DNA from: Caldisericales bacterium
GTDB taxonomy: Bacteria > Caldisericota > Caldisericia > Caldisericales > Caldisericaceae
DNA: 48,003 nt
Direction: 5' to 3'
Assembly: GCA_015489815.1 (NCBI GenBank)
Contig: WFZA01000050.1
Location: 1 to 48,003, forward strand
Position numbers and translations under genes: made by a program. This document shows, in pieces, positions 24,551 through 33,207 of this stretch (position 1 is the first letter of the stretch; every line of letters begins with the position of its first letter). The notes beneath the pieces were generated by a model. The model had not been told where the DNA came from. It saw nothing but the letters and a program-made list of their open reading frames with translations, and did not search any database.

Positions 24551-25490
24551 TAAGTACCTCTTCAAAGTCAAAATAAACACTCTGGCCTATTTTTAACTGT
24601 CTGATATTTCTTAAGAAATCCAATGCTTTAACTGTTCCAAAGTCTGTATTTATAAATATCTCTGCCGTGCTTCCCTGATAAAATATTTTCTCAACAATTC
24701 CTCGGTATTTGCCGCTTTTTTTAATTTTTACATTTTCTTCTCTTACATAAATAGTTTTCCCCTGAATATGGAGGACATTCATTTTTCCTATGAACGAGCG
24801 AGCAAATGGAGTTTTGGGGTGTTCGTATAATTCCAGTGGTGTACTTATCTGGTCAATTTGTCCATTGTTGATGAGTGCAACTCTATCTGATAAAAACATA
24901 GCTTCGTTCTGGTCATGCGTTACATAGATAATTGTAACTCCGAATTCTTTATGGAATTTTTTAAGCTCGTCCATTAGTTTTTCTCTTATTTTTGCATCAA
25001 GAGACGAAAGCGGTTCGTCCATCAATAGCACATCTGGTTTTACGATTATTGCCCTTGCAAGTGCCGTGCGTTGTTTTTCTCCACCTGAGATCATATCTGG
25101 ATATTTATTTAAAATTTTCGCTATTCCAAATGTTTCAGCAACCTCCCGCACTTTCCTGTCTATTTCTTTCTTGCTTATTCCTTTCTTAATCTTAAGACCA
25201 AATGCAATGTTTCCATACACTGTAAGATAGGGGAATAGTGCATAGTCCTGGAATACGATGCCAATATTTCTTTTGTCTGCAGGAAGGTAAGTGATGTCGA
25301 TTTCGTTTTTCAAAATTCTTCCGTTATCTGGAGCTACAAATCCTCCTATTATGTGAAGAAGAGTTGTTTTACCAGAACCTGAAGGCCCAAGCAACGAAAA
25401 GAATTCCCCATCCTTTACGGCGAGTGAAACCTTTAGCGAAAAGTGCGGAAAAGTTTTTGTAATGTTAATTAATGTAAGTTTATCAGGCAA
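24537..25490 (-). CDS. thiQ: Thiamine ABC transporter ATP-binding protein
   Basis: A 317-residue ABC ATPase with Walker A GPSGSGKTT (35-43), Q-loop VFQDYALFP, signature ISGGEKQR (134-141), Walker B VLLMDEPLSSLD and the H-loop YVTHDQ. After about residue 230 comes a C-terminal beta-rich TOBE-like extension, longer than the E. coli ThiQ (about 230 residues), as in PotA/FbpC-type importers. It overlaps thiP by 8 bases. Substrate assignment comes from the riboswitch and from thiB. Confidence 0.88.
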   Translation of the reverse strand: MPDKLTLINITKTFPHFSLKVSLAVKDGEFFSLLGPSGSGKTTLLHIIGGFVAPDNGRILKNEIDITYLPADKRNIGIVFQDYALFPYLTVYGNIAFGLKIKKGISKKEIDRKVREVAETFGIAKILNKYPDMISGGEKQRTALARAIIVKPDVLLMDEPLSSLDAKIREKLMDELKKFHKEFGVTIIYVTHDQNEAMFLSDRVALINNGQIDQISTPLELYEHPKTPFARSFIGKMNVLHIQGKTIYVREENVKIKKSGKYRGIVEKIFYQGSTAEIFINTDFGTVKALDFLRNIRQLKIGQSVYFDFEEVLNGNS

Positions 25491-27174
25491 TTGTTATCTC
25501 CTTGTTAATACGGTCCATTGCAATAAATGCAAGTATACTTATAAGCGCAAGCAGTGCGCCCATTGCAGATGCTATCCCAAAGTGTCTTCCAGATAGAAAC
25601 CTGTATAAAGCGACTGGCATCGTAATGTATGCATTTCTATAGAGCATGAGAGTTGCTCCAAATTCTCCTATTGAAATTGCAAACGAAAAAACGAGCGATG
25701 CAAGAAGAATTTTTTTTAGTATGTTTAAGTCAACGGAAAAAAAGACTCTTATTCTTCTCATGCCAAGGCTTTCTGCTGCAAATACATAAGACAGCGGCAT
25801 TGAATCTACTGCAGGAGATAAAATTTTTACTGCAAAGGGCAACGCTATAAGCGTATGTGCGACTGCTATTGCAACGAATGTATCTAGTACCCATCCGAAT
25901 TTTTGAAAAGCAATCAAAAACGATAGTGCAATAGTTACAGGGGATACCGCTATGGGCAGCATTATGAGCGATAGAAAAATGTTTTTTCCTTTCTTTAAAT
26001 TTCTAATTCCATACGATATTCCAAGAGAAAGCGAGGTTGAGAGAAACATTGTTAAGATGGCAAACATAAAGCTGTTTAGTATTACACGAATTTGTGAAAC
26101 TCCAGTAATATAGTTAAATTTTGATAAAAATAGGTTGCGAAGATTACTCAAGGTAAACTTATGAGTGAAAGGTATGTAAAATGCGTTGAGGAAAATTATA
26201 ACGATTGGTAGCAGGATAAGCATGGTGACAAACAAAAAGTATGCAAGAGATAGAGAGAAGTCCTTTGTGTAGTGGAATAGATTTTTTTTGGGTAAAAGTG
26301 TCCTTGAAAATACTCCACTGCGAATTAAACTCCCACTTTTCATGTATATATAGACGAATGTAATAGAAAAAAGCGCTTGTAAGATAGCAAGAGCGCTCCC
26401 CATGTGGAAGTCTGAAAAGACATTGTAATAGGTGTATATAGAAACTTCAATGGTCGCAAACCTTGCACCTCCGATTACAAGAATAATTACAAAGCTCAAG
26501 AAGCAAAACATGAATACGAGGGTAAACGAGGATACAATTGCAGGTAGAAGCATCGGAAAAGTGACCTTCCAGAAGGTTTGAAAGTTGTTTGCTCCAAGAC
26601 TCTTTGCTGCAAATGTGAGTTTGTCGGGCAGTCCGTCCCAGGCAGAACCTACGACGCGAAGTATAATCGGAAAGTTGTAAAATGCGTGGACCATTATTAT
26701 CGCAGGGAAAGTGTATAGTATTGATACGGGGGTTTTAAAATGAAGTACATTAATTAAAAAGTTATTCAGGTATCCATTTTTTCCGAACAAAACTATAAAT
26801 CCAAGTGCAACTAAAACGGATGGCAAAACGAATGGGACAGTAGTTAGAGATAGAATTAGAGACTTTCCTTTGAACTTATAGTGAGATATTATAAATGCGC
26901 CTGGAAACCCTATAATAAGAGTTATAAGTGCACTAATAAATGCTTCTTTGAATGTAAATTTCAAAACAAAAAATGTATAGGGATCTTTAAAAATGGTTAC
27001 AAAGTACTTCAAAGTCGGTGTATTTTTATCTGTGAAGAATGCAAGTTTAATGATCCAGCCAATGGGATAATAAAAGAAAAAACCTATAAATAATAAAGGT
27101 ATCGATAAGATTAAAATCTTACTTAAAAATTCTTGCTTCCTTACTTCTTCAAGGAAACTTCTGTTAATTTTCAT
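25483..27174 (-). CDS. thiP: Thiamine ABC transporter permease (two fused permease domains)
   Basis: A 563-residue integral membrane protein with about twelve hydrophobic helices arranged as two MetI-like halves. Each half has an EAA-loop motif: AAKSLGANNFQTFWKVTFPML in the first and AAESLGMRRIRVFFSVDL in the second. This fused layout is typical of ThiP and FbpB. Its ATG follows directly on the TPP riboswitch; the GGGAGG ribosome site is the 3' end of the aptamer. First gene of the thiP-thiQ-(remnant)-thiB operon. Confidence 0.88.
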   Translation of the reverse strand: MKINRSFLEEVRKQEFLSKILILSIPLLFIGFFFYYPIGWIIKLAFFTDKNTPTLKYFVTIFKDPYTFFVLKFTFKEAFISALITLIIGFPGAFIISHYKFKGKSLILSLTTVPFVLPSVLVALGFIVLFGKNGYLNNFLINVLHFKTPVSILYTFPAIIMVHAFYNFPIILRVVGSAWDGLPDKLTFAAKSLGANNFQTFWKVTFPMLLPAIVSSFTLVFMFCFLSFVIILVIGGARFATIEVSIYTYYNVFSDFHMGSALAILQALFSITFVYIYMKSGSLIRSGVFSRTLLPKKNLFHYTKDFSLSLAYFLFVTMLILLPIVIIFLNAFYIPFTHKFTLSNLRNLFLSKFNYITGVSQIRVILNSFMFAILTMFLSTSLSLGISYGIRNLKKGKNIFLSLIMLPIAVSPVTIALSFLIAFQKFGWVLDTFVAIAVAHTLIALPFAVKILSPAVDSMPLSYVFAAESLGMRRIRVFFSVDLNILKKILLASLVFSFAISIGEFGATLMLYRNAYITMPVALYRFLSGRHFGIASAMGALLALISILAFIAMDRINKEITIA

Positions 27175-27180
27175 ATTGCC

Positions 27181-27272
27181 TCCCTTCGGTAGGATTACCT
27201 ACATCAGGTTCAATGAGTTGAGACATATGCCTCTCTCAGCCTACTTGCCTATGAGCTTTCAGCACCCCATAT
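27181..27272 (-). ncRNA. TPP riboswitch (THI element)
   Basis: On the minus strand the conserved TPP aptamer blocks are present in order: GGGGTGCTGAAAGC, AGGCTGAGAGAGG, GAACCTGATGTAGGTAAT and CTACCGAAGGGA. The final GGGA runs into the thiP ribosome binding site 5-10 bases before the ATG, so control is probably at translation initiation; no intrinsic terminator is visible between aptamer and thiP. Confidence 0.93.
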
Positions 27273-27279
27273 TACCATT

Positions 27280-27307
27280 ATTTTATATCAATTCGCTATT
27301 TTGTCAA
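27280..27307 (-). promoter_or_regulatory. Promoter of the thiamine transporter operon
   Basis: TTGACA (27307-27302), 16-base spacer and TAAAAT (27285-27280). The predicted start near 27273 coincides with the first base of the riboswitch. Confidence 0.65.
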
Positions 27308-27478
27308 ACAAATGCTTTATAATAAAAATAATAAATAATTAGAAAGTGAATACTTGATTCATATATGGAGATAAGAAGGCTTAAAATGGTAAAGATGAGT
27401 ACTTATTTTTAAGAGTTTTTCTTCTTATGTTTTAATTAAAGCAGAGGTTTTCTGTTTTAGTTGTGAACTTTTTGCGCT

Positions 27479-27526
27479 GTTATTCTGAATTAAGCGAAGA
27501 ATATTTGTCTTAACAATCTTACATTT
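27479..27526 (+). repeat. Dispersed repeat, copy 1
   Basis: A 48-base sequence 75% identical (36 of 48 by eye) to 27798-27845. Its core (TTCTGAATTAAGCGAAGAAT) resembles the family of intergenic repeats with a TCTGAG...AGCGAAGA core found in many bacterial genomes. The last 17 bases recur almost exactly at 27539-27556. Confidence 0.6.
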
Positions 27527-27538
27527 GAAAAAATACGG

Positions 27539-27556
27539 TTAACAATTTTACATTTT
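27539..27556 (+). repeat. Short direct repeat of the copy 1 tail
   Basis: TTAACAATTTTACATTTT matches 27510-27527 at 16 of 18 positions, 29 bases apart, suggesting a local duplication of the repeat tail. Confidence 0.5.
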
Positions 27557-27658
27557 GTCGTGCAAAATTACTTTTTGGTGTAATTAACTTTCCAATTCAC
27601 ATTTTACTGCAACAGGAAGAAAAGTTAGAAAGGAAACTTTGCATCCTTTCTATTCAGC

Positions 27659-27696
27659 AAGATCCTTCGCTTGCTGACGATTGCTCAGGGATGACG
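27659..27696 (-). repeat. Dispersed repeat, inverted copy
   Basis: Read on the minus strand this begins GTCATCCCTGAG and ends AGCGAAGGATCTT, the same bipartite pattern as copies 1 and 2 but in the opposite orientation and with about 9 extra bases in the centre. Inverted pairs of this kind can fold into long hairpins. Confidence 0.55.
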
Positions 27697-27797
27697 GAAT
27701 AAGGAATTTTTGCTTGAGGAAAGGGAAAAGAGCAAGAAATTCTTTGCAAATGCAACTCTACAATAAAAATAAAAAATTTCTAAATAGTTTAGAGTTT

Positions 27798-27845
27798 GTC
27801 ACTCTGAGTGTAGCGAAGAGTCTCTGCTTTAACAATCTTGCACTT
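27798..27845 (+). repeat. Dispersed repeat, copy 2
   Basis: Begins GTCACTCTGAGTG, contains AGCGAAGAGTCT and ends in TTTAACAATCTTGCACTT. It is the best preserved copy of the repeat and aligns along its whole length with 27479-27526. Confidence 0.6.
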
Positions 27846-28523
27846 AATTGCTATTAAAAACTGCTTATGGATGGGTTTTGCGAAAAACGGCTCAGAGTGG
27901 AAAAATTTCTCCTAACAAACTCTGTATTTATCAGTCCTATTTACAAAGTCGCTAATTTAAGGTCCGTAGACGCAAATCTTGAGGAAAATCGGGTAAATAT
28001 ACCTGCAAAACCGCTTAAAACGCCTTATTTTAGAGTATATGAAAATTGCAATAGGGCCTGTATTTATCAGTATTTCTTAAAAATCACTTCAAAATTATCA
28101 ATTTGAATAAAATTGGCGAAAATGGAAATCCGCATAAATAGAGGCCTCCTTAAGTGTCAAAAATGGGCAAAATTTGGCTGAAAAGCGAAAAGTTGTTCGT
28201 ATACGGTAGAAGTGTTACTGAGATAAGTATTTATAAGGATAAAACTCATTTTATTTTGCATTGTGATGCTTATATAATTTAAAACATTCGTTTATCTGGA
28301 TCTATTACAACTGAGTAACCTTCTAAGTCTTGGTGCTTTTCAAAGATGTGGTTGTTGTTTTGAGAGGATAGATTTATTTTGTAGAAATTGCTTGTGTAAA
28401 AAGTTTTAACTTTGATCATTATGAATATTCAAGTAAGCCTTCCTGGTGAAAATTAATAACGAGTAGAGCTCATTTATCCGTATGAACAATTTTCTTTGTG
28501 ATAAATTTAATTTTCATTAAGGC

Positions 28524-28552
28524 TTGTAAAATATGACTCATCTTGTTATAAT
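28524..28552 (+). promoter_or_regulatory. Promoter of DUF438-DUF59 operon
   Basis: TTGTAA (28524-28529), 17-base spacer, TATAAT (28547-28552), then an AGGGAGGT ribosome site before the ATG at 28581. Confidence 0.65.
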
Positions 28553-28580
28553 TTACAAAAAAGTTTTTAGGGAGGTTTAA

Positions 28581-29873
28581 ATGAGTGAATTTTTATCAAG
28601 TAAAGATATGAGCAGGGAAGAACGCATTGCTCTTATGAAGAGACTTTTAGTTGACATGGATAAAGGAAACATTACCCCTGAGGAAATTAAAACGAGATTT
28701 AAAAAGATTCTGGAAAATATGCATCCGGTGGAGATTGCAATTATTGAGAATGCACTCATAAATGATGGTTTTCCAGCAGAGAAAATACACAATTTGTGCG
28801 ATGTGCACATTGATATTTTTAGAGAGTCTATAGAAAATGAAAAACCTATCGTAGAAAAAGGACATCCGTTATACTTGTTAATGGCTGAGCACATTGCGCT
28901 TTTAAAAGTTTTTGGGAAAGCAAAGTCTAAATCCAAAGAGCTTTTGCAGTTTAATAGCTTTGAAGAAGCAAATAGCGTAATAAATGAGTTAAAAGAAATT
29001 GCTAATGAGATGAGCGGCGTAGAAAGTCATATGTTGCGAGAGGAAAATGTTTTGTTTCCTTATCTTGAAAAACACGAGATTATACAGCCAGCAAAAATTA
29101 TGTGGACCGAGCACGATTCTTTGCGCACACGACTTAAAGAACTCATTGCTAACCTAAATGAACCTATAGAAATTTACAGTGAGTTTGCAAAACACATGGA
29201 CTCTCTCATTCTTTACATTGTTGACTTGAAGTCAAACCACATCTATAAAGAAAATAAAATTTTATATCCTTCTGCTATTTCCAAGCTAACGAAAGAGGAG
29301 TGGGCTGAGATATGGGAGCAAATGGACGAAATGGGCTATGCGTCGTTTACACCAGATGAAGCGAAATGGCACGAAAAAATGGTTGAGAATAGAAGTTCTA
29401 TAGATAATAAGATTCAGGAGAAGTTAAAAGAGCTCACAGAGCTTCTAAATAGTAAAACAAACAGTGGTAAAATCAGGTTCGATTACGGAGAATTAGAAAT
29501 TTCACAACTTCTTGCTATTATGGATTTATTGCCAGTCGAAATTACTTTTATTGATGACAAAGATGTGGTAAGATACTTTAACCGTGCAGAAAATAGAGTA
29601 TTTCCAAGAACAAAGGCTGTTATAGGTAGAACGGTGCAAAATTGCCACCCACCAAAAAGCGTGCACATAGTGGAGAAAATACTTTCTGATTTTAAAAGCG
29701 GAAAGCGTGATCATGCTGACTTCTGGATAAATATGAAGGGTAAATTTGTGTACATTAGGTATTTTGCAGTGCGCGATAAAAATAATAAATACATAGGCAC
29801 ACTGGAAGTTACGCAGGACGTTACGGAGATTCGTAATCTGCAGGGAGAGCGAAGAATATATTCTGAAGAATAG
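28581..29873 (+). CDS. DUF438-hemerythrin-PAS protein
   Basis: A 430-residue cytoplasmic protein. Residues 1-75 form a DUF438 domain (SREERIALMKRLL, HPVEIAIIENALI). Residues about 90-235 form a hemerythrin-like HHE four-helix domain with conserved His/Glu (EHIALL, ESHMLREENVLFPYLEKHE, WTEHDSLR, NHIYKENKILYP), expected to bind a di-iron or similar centre. Residues about 310-425 form a PAS domain (MDLLPVEITFIDDKDVVRYF). The combination is common in anaerobes and suggests redox or gas sensing, or iron handling. It lies 8 bases before a DUF59 gene. Confidence 0.87.
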   Translation: MSEFLSSKDMSREERIALMKRLLVDMDKGNITPEEIKTRFKKILENMHPVEIAIIENALINDGFPAEKIHNLCDVHIDIFRESIENEKPIVEKGHPLYLLMAEHIALLKVFGKAKSKSKELLQFNSFEEANSVINELKEIANEMSGVESHMLREENVLFPYLEKHEIIQPAKIMWTEHDSLRTRLKELIANLNEPIEIYSEFAKHMDSLILYIVDLKSNHIYKENKILYPSAISKLTKEEWAEIWEQMDEMGYASFTPDEAKWHEKMVENRSSIDNKIQEKLKELTELLNSKTNSGKIRFDYGELEISQLLAIMDLLPVEITFIDDKDVVRYFNRAENRVFPRTKAVIGRTVQNCHPPKSVHIVEKILSDFKSGKRDHADFWINMKGKFVYIRYFAVRDKNNKYIGTLEVTQDVTEIRNLQGERRIYSEE

Positions 29874-29881
29874 GAGGAGAT

Positions 29882-30187
29882 ATGATTAAAAAAGAAGACA
29901 TTATTGAAGCATTAAAAAATGTTTACGACCCAGAAATTCCTGTTGATGTCGTAAATTTAGGGTTAATCTACAATATCGAAATTGACCAGGAAAAGGGGCT
30001 TGTGACCATAACAATGACGCTTACCGCACAGGGATGTCCTGTGGGAAATTATATTTTGCACGATGTAGATATGGTTACTCGTTCTGTAGAAGGTGTTAAA
30101 GATGTAAAAATTAATCTTACCTATGACCCGCCCTGGAGTCCAGATATGATGAGTGAAGAGGCGAAAAAGAACCTTGGATACGAATAG
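29882..30187 (+). CDS. DUF59/MIP18-family protein (SufT-like)
   Basis: A 101-residue single-domain protein with DPEIPVDVVNLGLIY at 17-31, the conserved Cys in AQGCPVGN and a YDPPWSPDMMSEEAK end. The family acts in iron-sulfur cluster assembly or maturation. It shares an operon with the DUF438/hemerythrin gene, linking it to iron handling or an Fe-S-dependent response. A strong terminator follows directly. Confidence 0.9.
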   Translation: MIKKEDIIEALKNVYDPEIPVDVVNLGLIYNIEIDQEKGLVTITMTLTAQGCPVGNYILHDVDMVTRSVEGVKDVKINLTYDPPWSPDMMSEEAKKNLGYE

Positions 30188-30189
30188 GC

Positions 30190-30217
30190 AATAAAGCCCG
30201 CATTTGCGGGCTTTATT
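30190..30217 (+). terminator. Terminator of DUF438-DUF59 operon
   Basis: A perfect 12-bp stem (30190-30201 with 30206-30217) with loop ATTT. The 3' arm ends in TTTATT, a good intrinsic terminator directly after the DUF59 stop. Confidence 0.85.
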
Positions 30218-30361
30218 ATTAAAGTGCTTTATACCTTATATAGAAAGTCTTTCCCTATTTATTGAAGTTCTTTGTTCATTGCTTTTTATCTAAAAAATTC
30301 AAATGGAACTTTTTCGTTCTTTTCTATCTAATTATAAATAACATAAAGGGGGTATTAAGAA

Positions 30362-31267
30362 ATGAAAAAGTTTTTTAAAAGGGGTATTGTCCTGGGTATT
30401 ATTGCCTTACTTCTTTTATCGGGAGGTTTCTTTATTGGAAAACTATTTTTAGAATATTCTGGACGGGTAGATGCTCTTCTTCCAGAAAGTCCAGGCACTT
30501 TGAAAGAATGGTCGGATAATGCCACAAGTCCAGTTAGTCTTGAAACACGGAATCTCAAAGGGGCGTATGAGAGTGGAAGCCCGGCCAATACACAAGATGA
30601 GCCAGAACTTGGCTTGAAAATTGAGAAGCACGGATTCGTTTCTATCACTGTGGAAAAAGGTCACTTTATAGAATCATGGAACAATATTACTTCTTTCTCC
30701 GAAACAATAGGCGGAAAAGTCGTAGATTCTAATTATTCAAAAAAAGGAGAGTTTTACAACGGCACAATCACTGTAATGCTTCCCTCAAACCAGTTTGATA
30801 GTTTTATCAATAAAATTTCAGAATTTGGAAAGGTTAAAAATCTTGATATAAAATCGGAAGACCGCACTGGTGAATATGTGGATTTAAACTCGCGGCTGAA
30901 AGTTCTTGAAGCACAAAGAGACCTTCTACTTAGCTGGCTAAAAAATGCTAAATCAGTGAGTGATATGCTTAAGATACGCTCACAGCTTTCCTCTGTTGAG
31001 CAGCAGTTAGAAACAATTAAAGGAAGACTTAACTACATTGCTTTCCATGTTGACTTTTCGGATGTTCGCATTACCTTGACAGAAAATCCACATATTGTCT
31101 CTGCGAGTCCTATTATGAATGAGTTTAAACATTACCTGAATGTTACAATACTTGCGTTCATATATTCTGTGATGGGTATGCTTATTATTCTGATATTTGT
31201 CCTGCCGTGGCTGCTCCTTGGATTTGGTATTTATAAAATCTTTATACGCAAAAGAAACGGGAATTAA
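30362..31267 (+). CDS. DUF4349 membrane protein
   Basis: A 301-residue protein: an N-terminal transmembrane helix or uncleaved signal (VLGIIALLLLSGGFFIG), an extracytoplasmic domain with the DUF4349 pattern (SITVEKGHFIESWNNI, GEYVDLNSRLKVLEAQ), a coiled coil at about 175-225 ending in QLETIKGRLNYI, and a C-terminal transmembrane helix with a basic tail. Function unknown. It has an AGGGGGTA ribosome site; it precedes the ABC exporter genes but those have their own promoter. Confidence 0.83.
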   Translation: MKKFFKRGIVLGIIALLLLSGGFFIGKLFLEYSGRVDALLPESPGTLKEWSDNATSPVSLETRNLKGAYESGSPANTQDEPELGLKIEKHGFVSITVEKGHFIESWNNITSFSETIGGKVVDSNYSKKGEFYNGTITVMLPSNQFDSFINKISEFGKVKNLDIKSEDRTGEYVDLNSRLKVLEAQRDLLLSWLKNAKSVSDMLKIRSQLSSVEQQLETIKGRLNYIAFHVDFSDVRITLTENPHIVSASPIMNEFKHYLNVTILAFIYSVMGMLIILIFVLPWLLLGFGIYKIFIRKRNGN

Positions 31268-31278
31268 AGTAATGTTTG

Positions 31279-31307
31279 TTGACAGATAGAAGTTCTATTT
31301 ATATACT
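31279..31307 (+). promoter_or_regulatory. ABC exporter operon promoter, predicted leaderless
   Basis: TTGACA (31279-31284), exactly 17 bases, TATACT (31302-31307), six bases, ATG at 31314. There is no Shine-Dalgarno between the -10 box and the start codon. Confidence 0.75.
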
Positions 31308-31313
31308 AAAACG

Positions 31314-32351
31314 ATGGATGATAAAATAATTAATGTTGAGAATATTTCAAAGATATTTAATCCATTTCCTTTGAGGAAAAAAGAGCGCGGCCCGGGTTTA
31401 TGGGTCGCGAATCTCGTCAGGCTCAGGCGCATAAAAGAAAACGAAATCGTAGCATTGCAAGAAGTTAATCTTTTCGTTAATCGGGGTGAAATTTTTGCAA
31501 TAATAGGGCCGAATGGTGCAGGAAAAACAACACTCATTAAAATACTTTCTGGTTTGCTATATCCTACAAAAGGCAATGGAACTGTATCAGGGCTTGACAT
31601 TATAAAGGATCACGAGAAGTTGAAAAGTATAGTTTCGTTTGTCTCTGCTTCTTTCTGGATGGGACTTGAATGGCAGTTTACTGCCTATGAAAACATTCTT
31701 CAATACGCAATAATGCTTGGGGTGCCGCAAGATACAGCCAAAAAAAGGATTAAAGAATACGGAGAATTTTTTCACATCGATTACTTTGACAAAAAAGTTC
31801 CTGCTCTTTCTGCTGGAATGAGACAGATTATTTCAGTAATAAGAGGCCTCGTAGTGGATCGTCCTATTCTGTATCTCGATGAACCATTTGTGAGCCTTGA
31901 CCCAGAGAAAAGGATGGCTTTGTCGGAGGTAGTGAAAACTCTGGCAAACAAAGGGAAAACAATCCTTATATCATCCCACGAATTTACTGACCTTGATGTT
32001 TTTCATCCTCGCTCTGTAATGCTTTACAAAGGAAAGACTATAGGTTATGGCTTTGCCGAAGAACTTCTTCCAGAAAAGGGCATAATTCCTTATTCGTTAA
32101 GGCTTTCTGAGTTTCTGCCGGATTTAGAGAGTGCGCTTTTTGAAAGTGGAATAATTGCCTGCAAGGTGCCTAAAGAACTCATCGTGCTTGACAGAGTTTT
32201 TAATGTCCGACTGCTCGTAAGAAGCGAAAGAGTAAATGACTTAATAAACGAAATTCTTAAAAGAAAAATTAAAATTCTGGACATAAAAAAAGAAAGCATA
32301 AGTTTAAAAGATGCGTATCTTTACAGGGTGAACAATGAAGTACTTAATTAA
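31314..32351 (+). CDS. ABC exporter ATP-binding protein 1
   Basis: A 345-residue ABC ATPase with Walker A GPNGAGKTT (65-73), a signature written LSAGMRQ instead of LSGGQ, Walker B PILYLDEPFVSLD and H-loop ISSHEF. An extra basic segment at 20-42 (RKKERGPG...RLRRIKENE) precedes the Walker A. The usual Q-loop glutamine is not evident (the segment reads VSFVSASFWMG). A C-terminal domain of about 90 residues follows. Its start is predicted leaderless. It overlaps the first permease by 17 bases and is followed by a second ATPase/permease pair. Confidence 0.85.
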   Translation: MDDKIINVENISKIFNPFPLRKKERGPGLWVANLVRLRRIKENEIVALQEVNLFVNRGEIFAIIGPNGAGKTTLIKILSGLLYPTKGNGTVSGLDIIKDHEKLKSIVSFVSASFWMGLEWQFTAYENILQYAIMLGVPQDTAKKRIKEYGEFFHIDYFDKKVPALSAGMRQIISVIRGLVVDRPILYLDEPFVSLDPEKRMALSEVVKTLANKGKTILISSHEFTDLDVFHPRSVMLYKGKTIGYGFAEELLPEKGIIPYSLRLSEFLPDLESALFESGIIACKVPKELIVLDRVFNVRLLVRSERVNDLINEILKRKIKILDIKKESISLKDAYLYRVNNEVLN

Positions 32352-33207
32352 CCAGGTGCGCTCCATAATTGCTTTCTCCAAAAGAGAATATATAATCTGG
32401 ACCTCTTACAAAGTGAATATCGTCACCTGGATCCTGGATGTATTTATAAACTCCACTTTGTTTTTTATGCTGAGTTTACTTATGGGCAAGAATACAAATA
32501 TTGCACCGTATGGCAACAACTATGTTTCTTTTGTCGTCCTGGGACTATCTGCGTATTACATTTCTTATACGAATTTAGGGGATCCGTACGACCGTGTAGC
32601 AAGAATCTATTGGAACGGAACTATGGATTTATACTTGTTAAGTCCTCTATCTCTTATTACGCCCATAATTGGCATTATGTATAGATCGGTTCTTGACGAC
32701 TATCCGCGTGTACTTCTTGCATTTTTGTTTGGCTGGCTATTTTTTGGCGCGCGTTTTACATTTTATCAGCCCGTAGCGATCGTTTTAGTTGTAATTCTAT
32801 TAGGGATTTCTACATTCGGTATAGGTATGATCAGCGCAAGTTCATTTTTCTTACTGAATTTAAAGGTAGGCACTGAACCAATTAAGTTTATTTTTCAGGA
32901 CATTATTATTGCACTTGCTGCAGGCTACTTTTATCCAATTTCAATTTTGCCGTATTCTCTTCAAATTTTATCACTTACACTTCCGCACACTTATGCACTT
33001 GACGCGTTGAGAAGGTTGATGGTACCGGGTGCAAATGTAACAGTCCCTGTTCTTCCATTGCAAAAAGTGTTGAATGTCCCGCCAATTTCTCTTGACCTTA
33101 TTATGCTTACTGTAATGTCGTTTTTGTTTATTTACCTCGGCTTCTTTATGTACATTAAAGGTGTAGAAAAAGCAAGGAGAAACGGCACACTGACGAGGTG
33201 GCAATGA
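32335..33207 (+). CDS. ABC-2 type permease 1
   Basis: A 290-residue protein with six hydrophobic segments and the ABC-2 end signature (YFYPISILPYSLQ, LPHTYALDALRRL). It probably forms a heteromeric channel with the second permease at 34159. The ATG overlaps the ATPase 1 stop region by 17 bases and has a GGGTGA site. The cargo is unknown; related systems export lipids, polysaccharides or small toxic molecules. Confidence 0.83.
   Translation: MKYLINQVRSIIAFSKREYIIWTSYKVNIVTWILDVFINSTLFFMLSLLMGKNTNIAPYGNNYVSFVVLGLSAYYISYTNLGDPYDRVARIYWNGTMDLYLLSPLSLITPIIGIMYRSVLDDYPRVLLAFLFGWLFFGARFTFYQPVAIVLVVILLGISTFGIGMISASSFFLLNLKVGTEPIKFIFQDIIIALAAGYFYPISILPYSLQILSLTLPHTYALDALRRLMVPGANVTVPVLPLQKVLNVPPISLDLIMLTVMSFLFIYLGFFMYIKGVEKARRNGTLTRWQ

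Larger units (their letters stand above)
27308..28523. other. Gene-poor region with degenerate repeats
   Basis: About 1.2 kb with no convincing gene. It holds the degenerate dispersed repeats listed separately at 27479, 27539, 27659 and 27798, and AT-rich unstructured sequence after 27850. A 79-codon frame at 27867-28106 lacks a ribosome binding site and has no recognisable domain. The region may be a decayed locus or a landing site for small repeats. Confidence 0.6.

Noticed and set aside
27479-27845. Possible CRISPR array
   Set aside because: The repeats are only about 75% identical, irregularly spaced and in both orientations, and no cas genes are nearby.
27867-28106. 79-codon open frame in the gene-poor region
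   Set aside because: No ribosome binding site, no recognisable domain and composition like its AT-rich surroundings.
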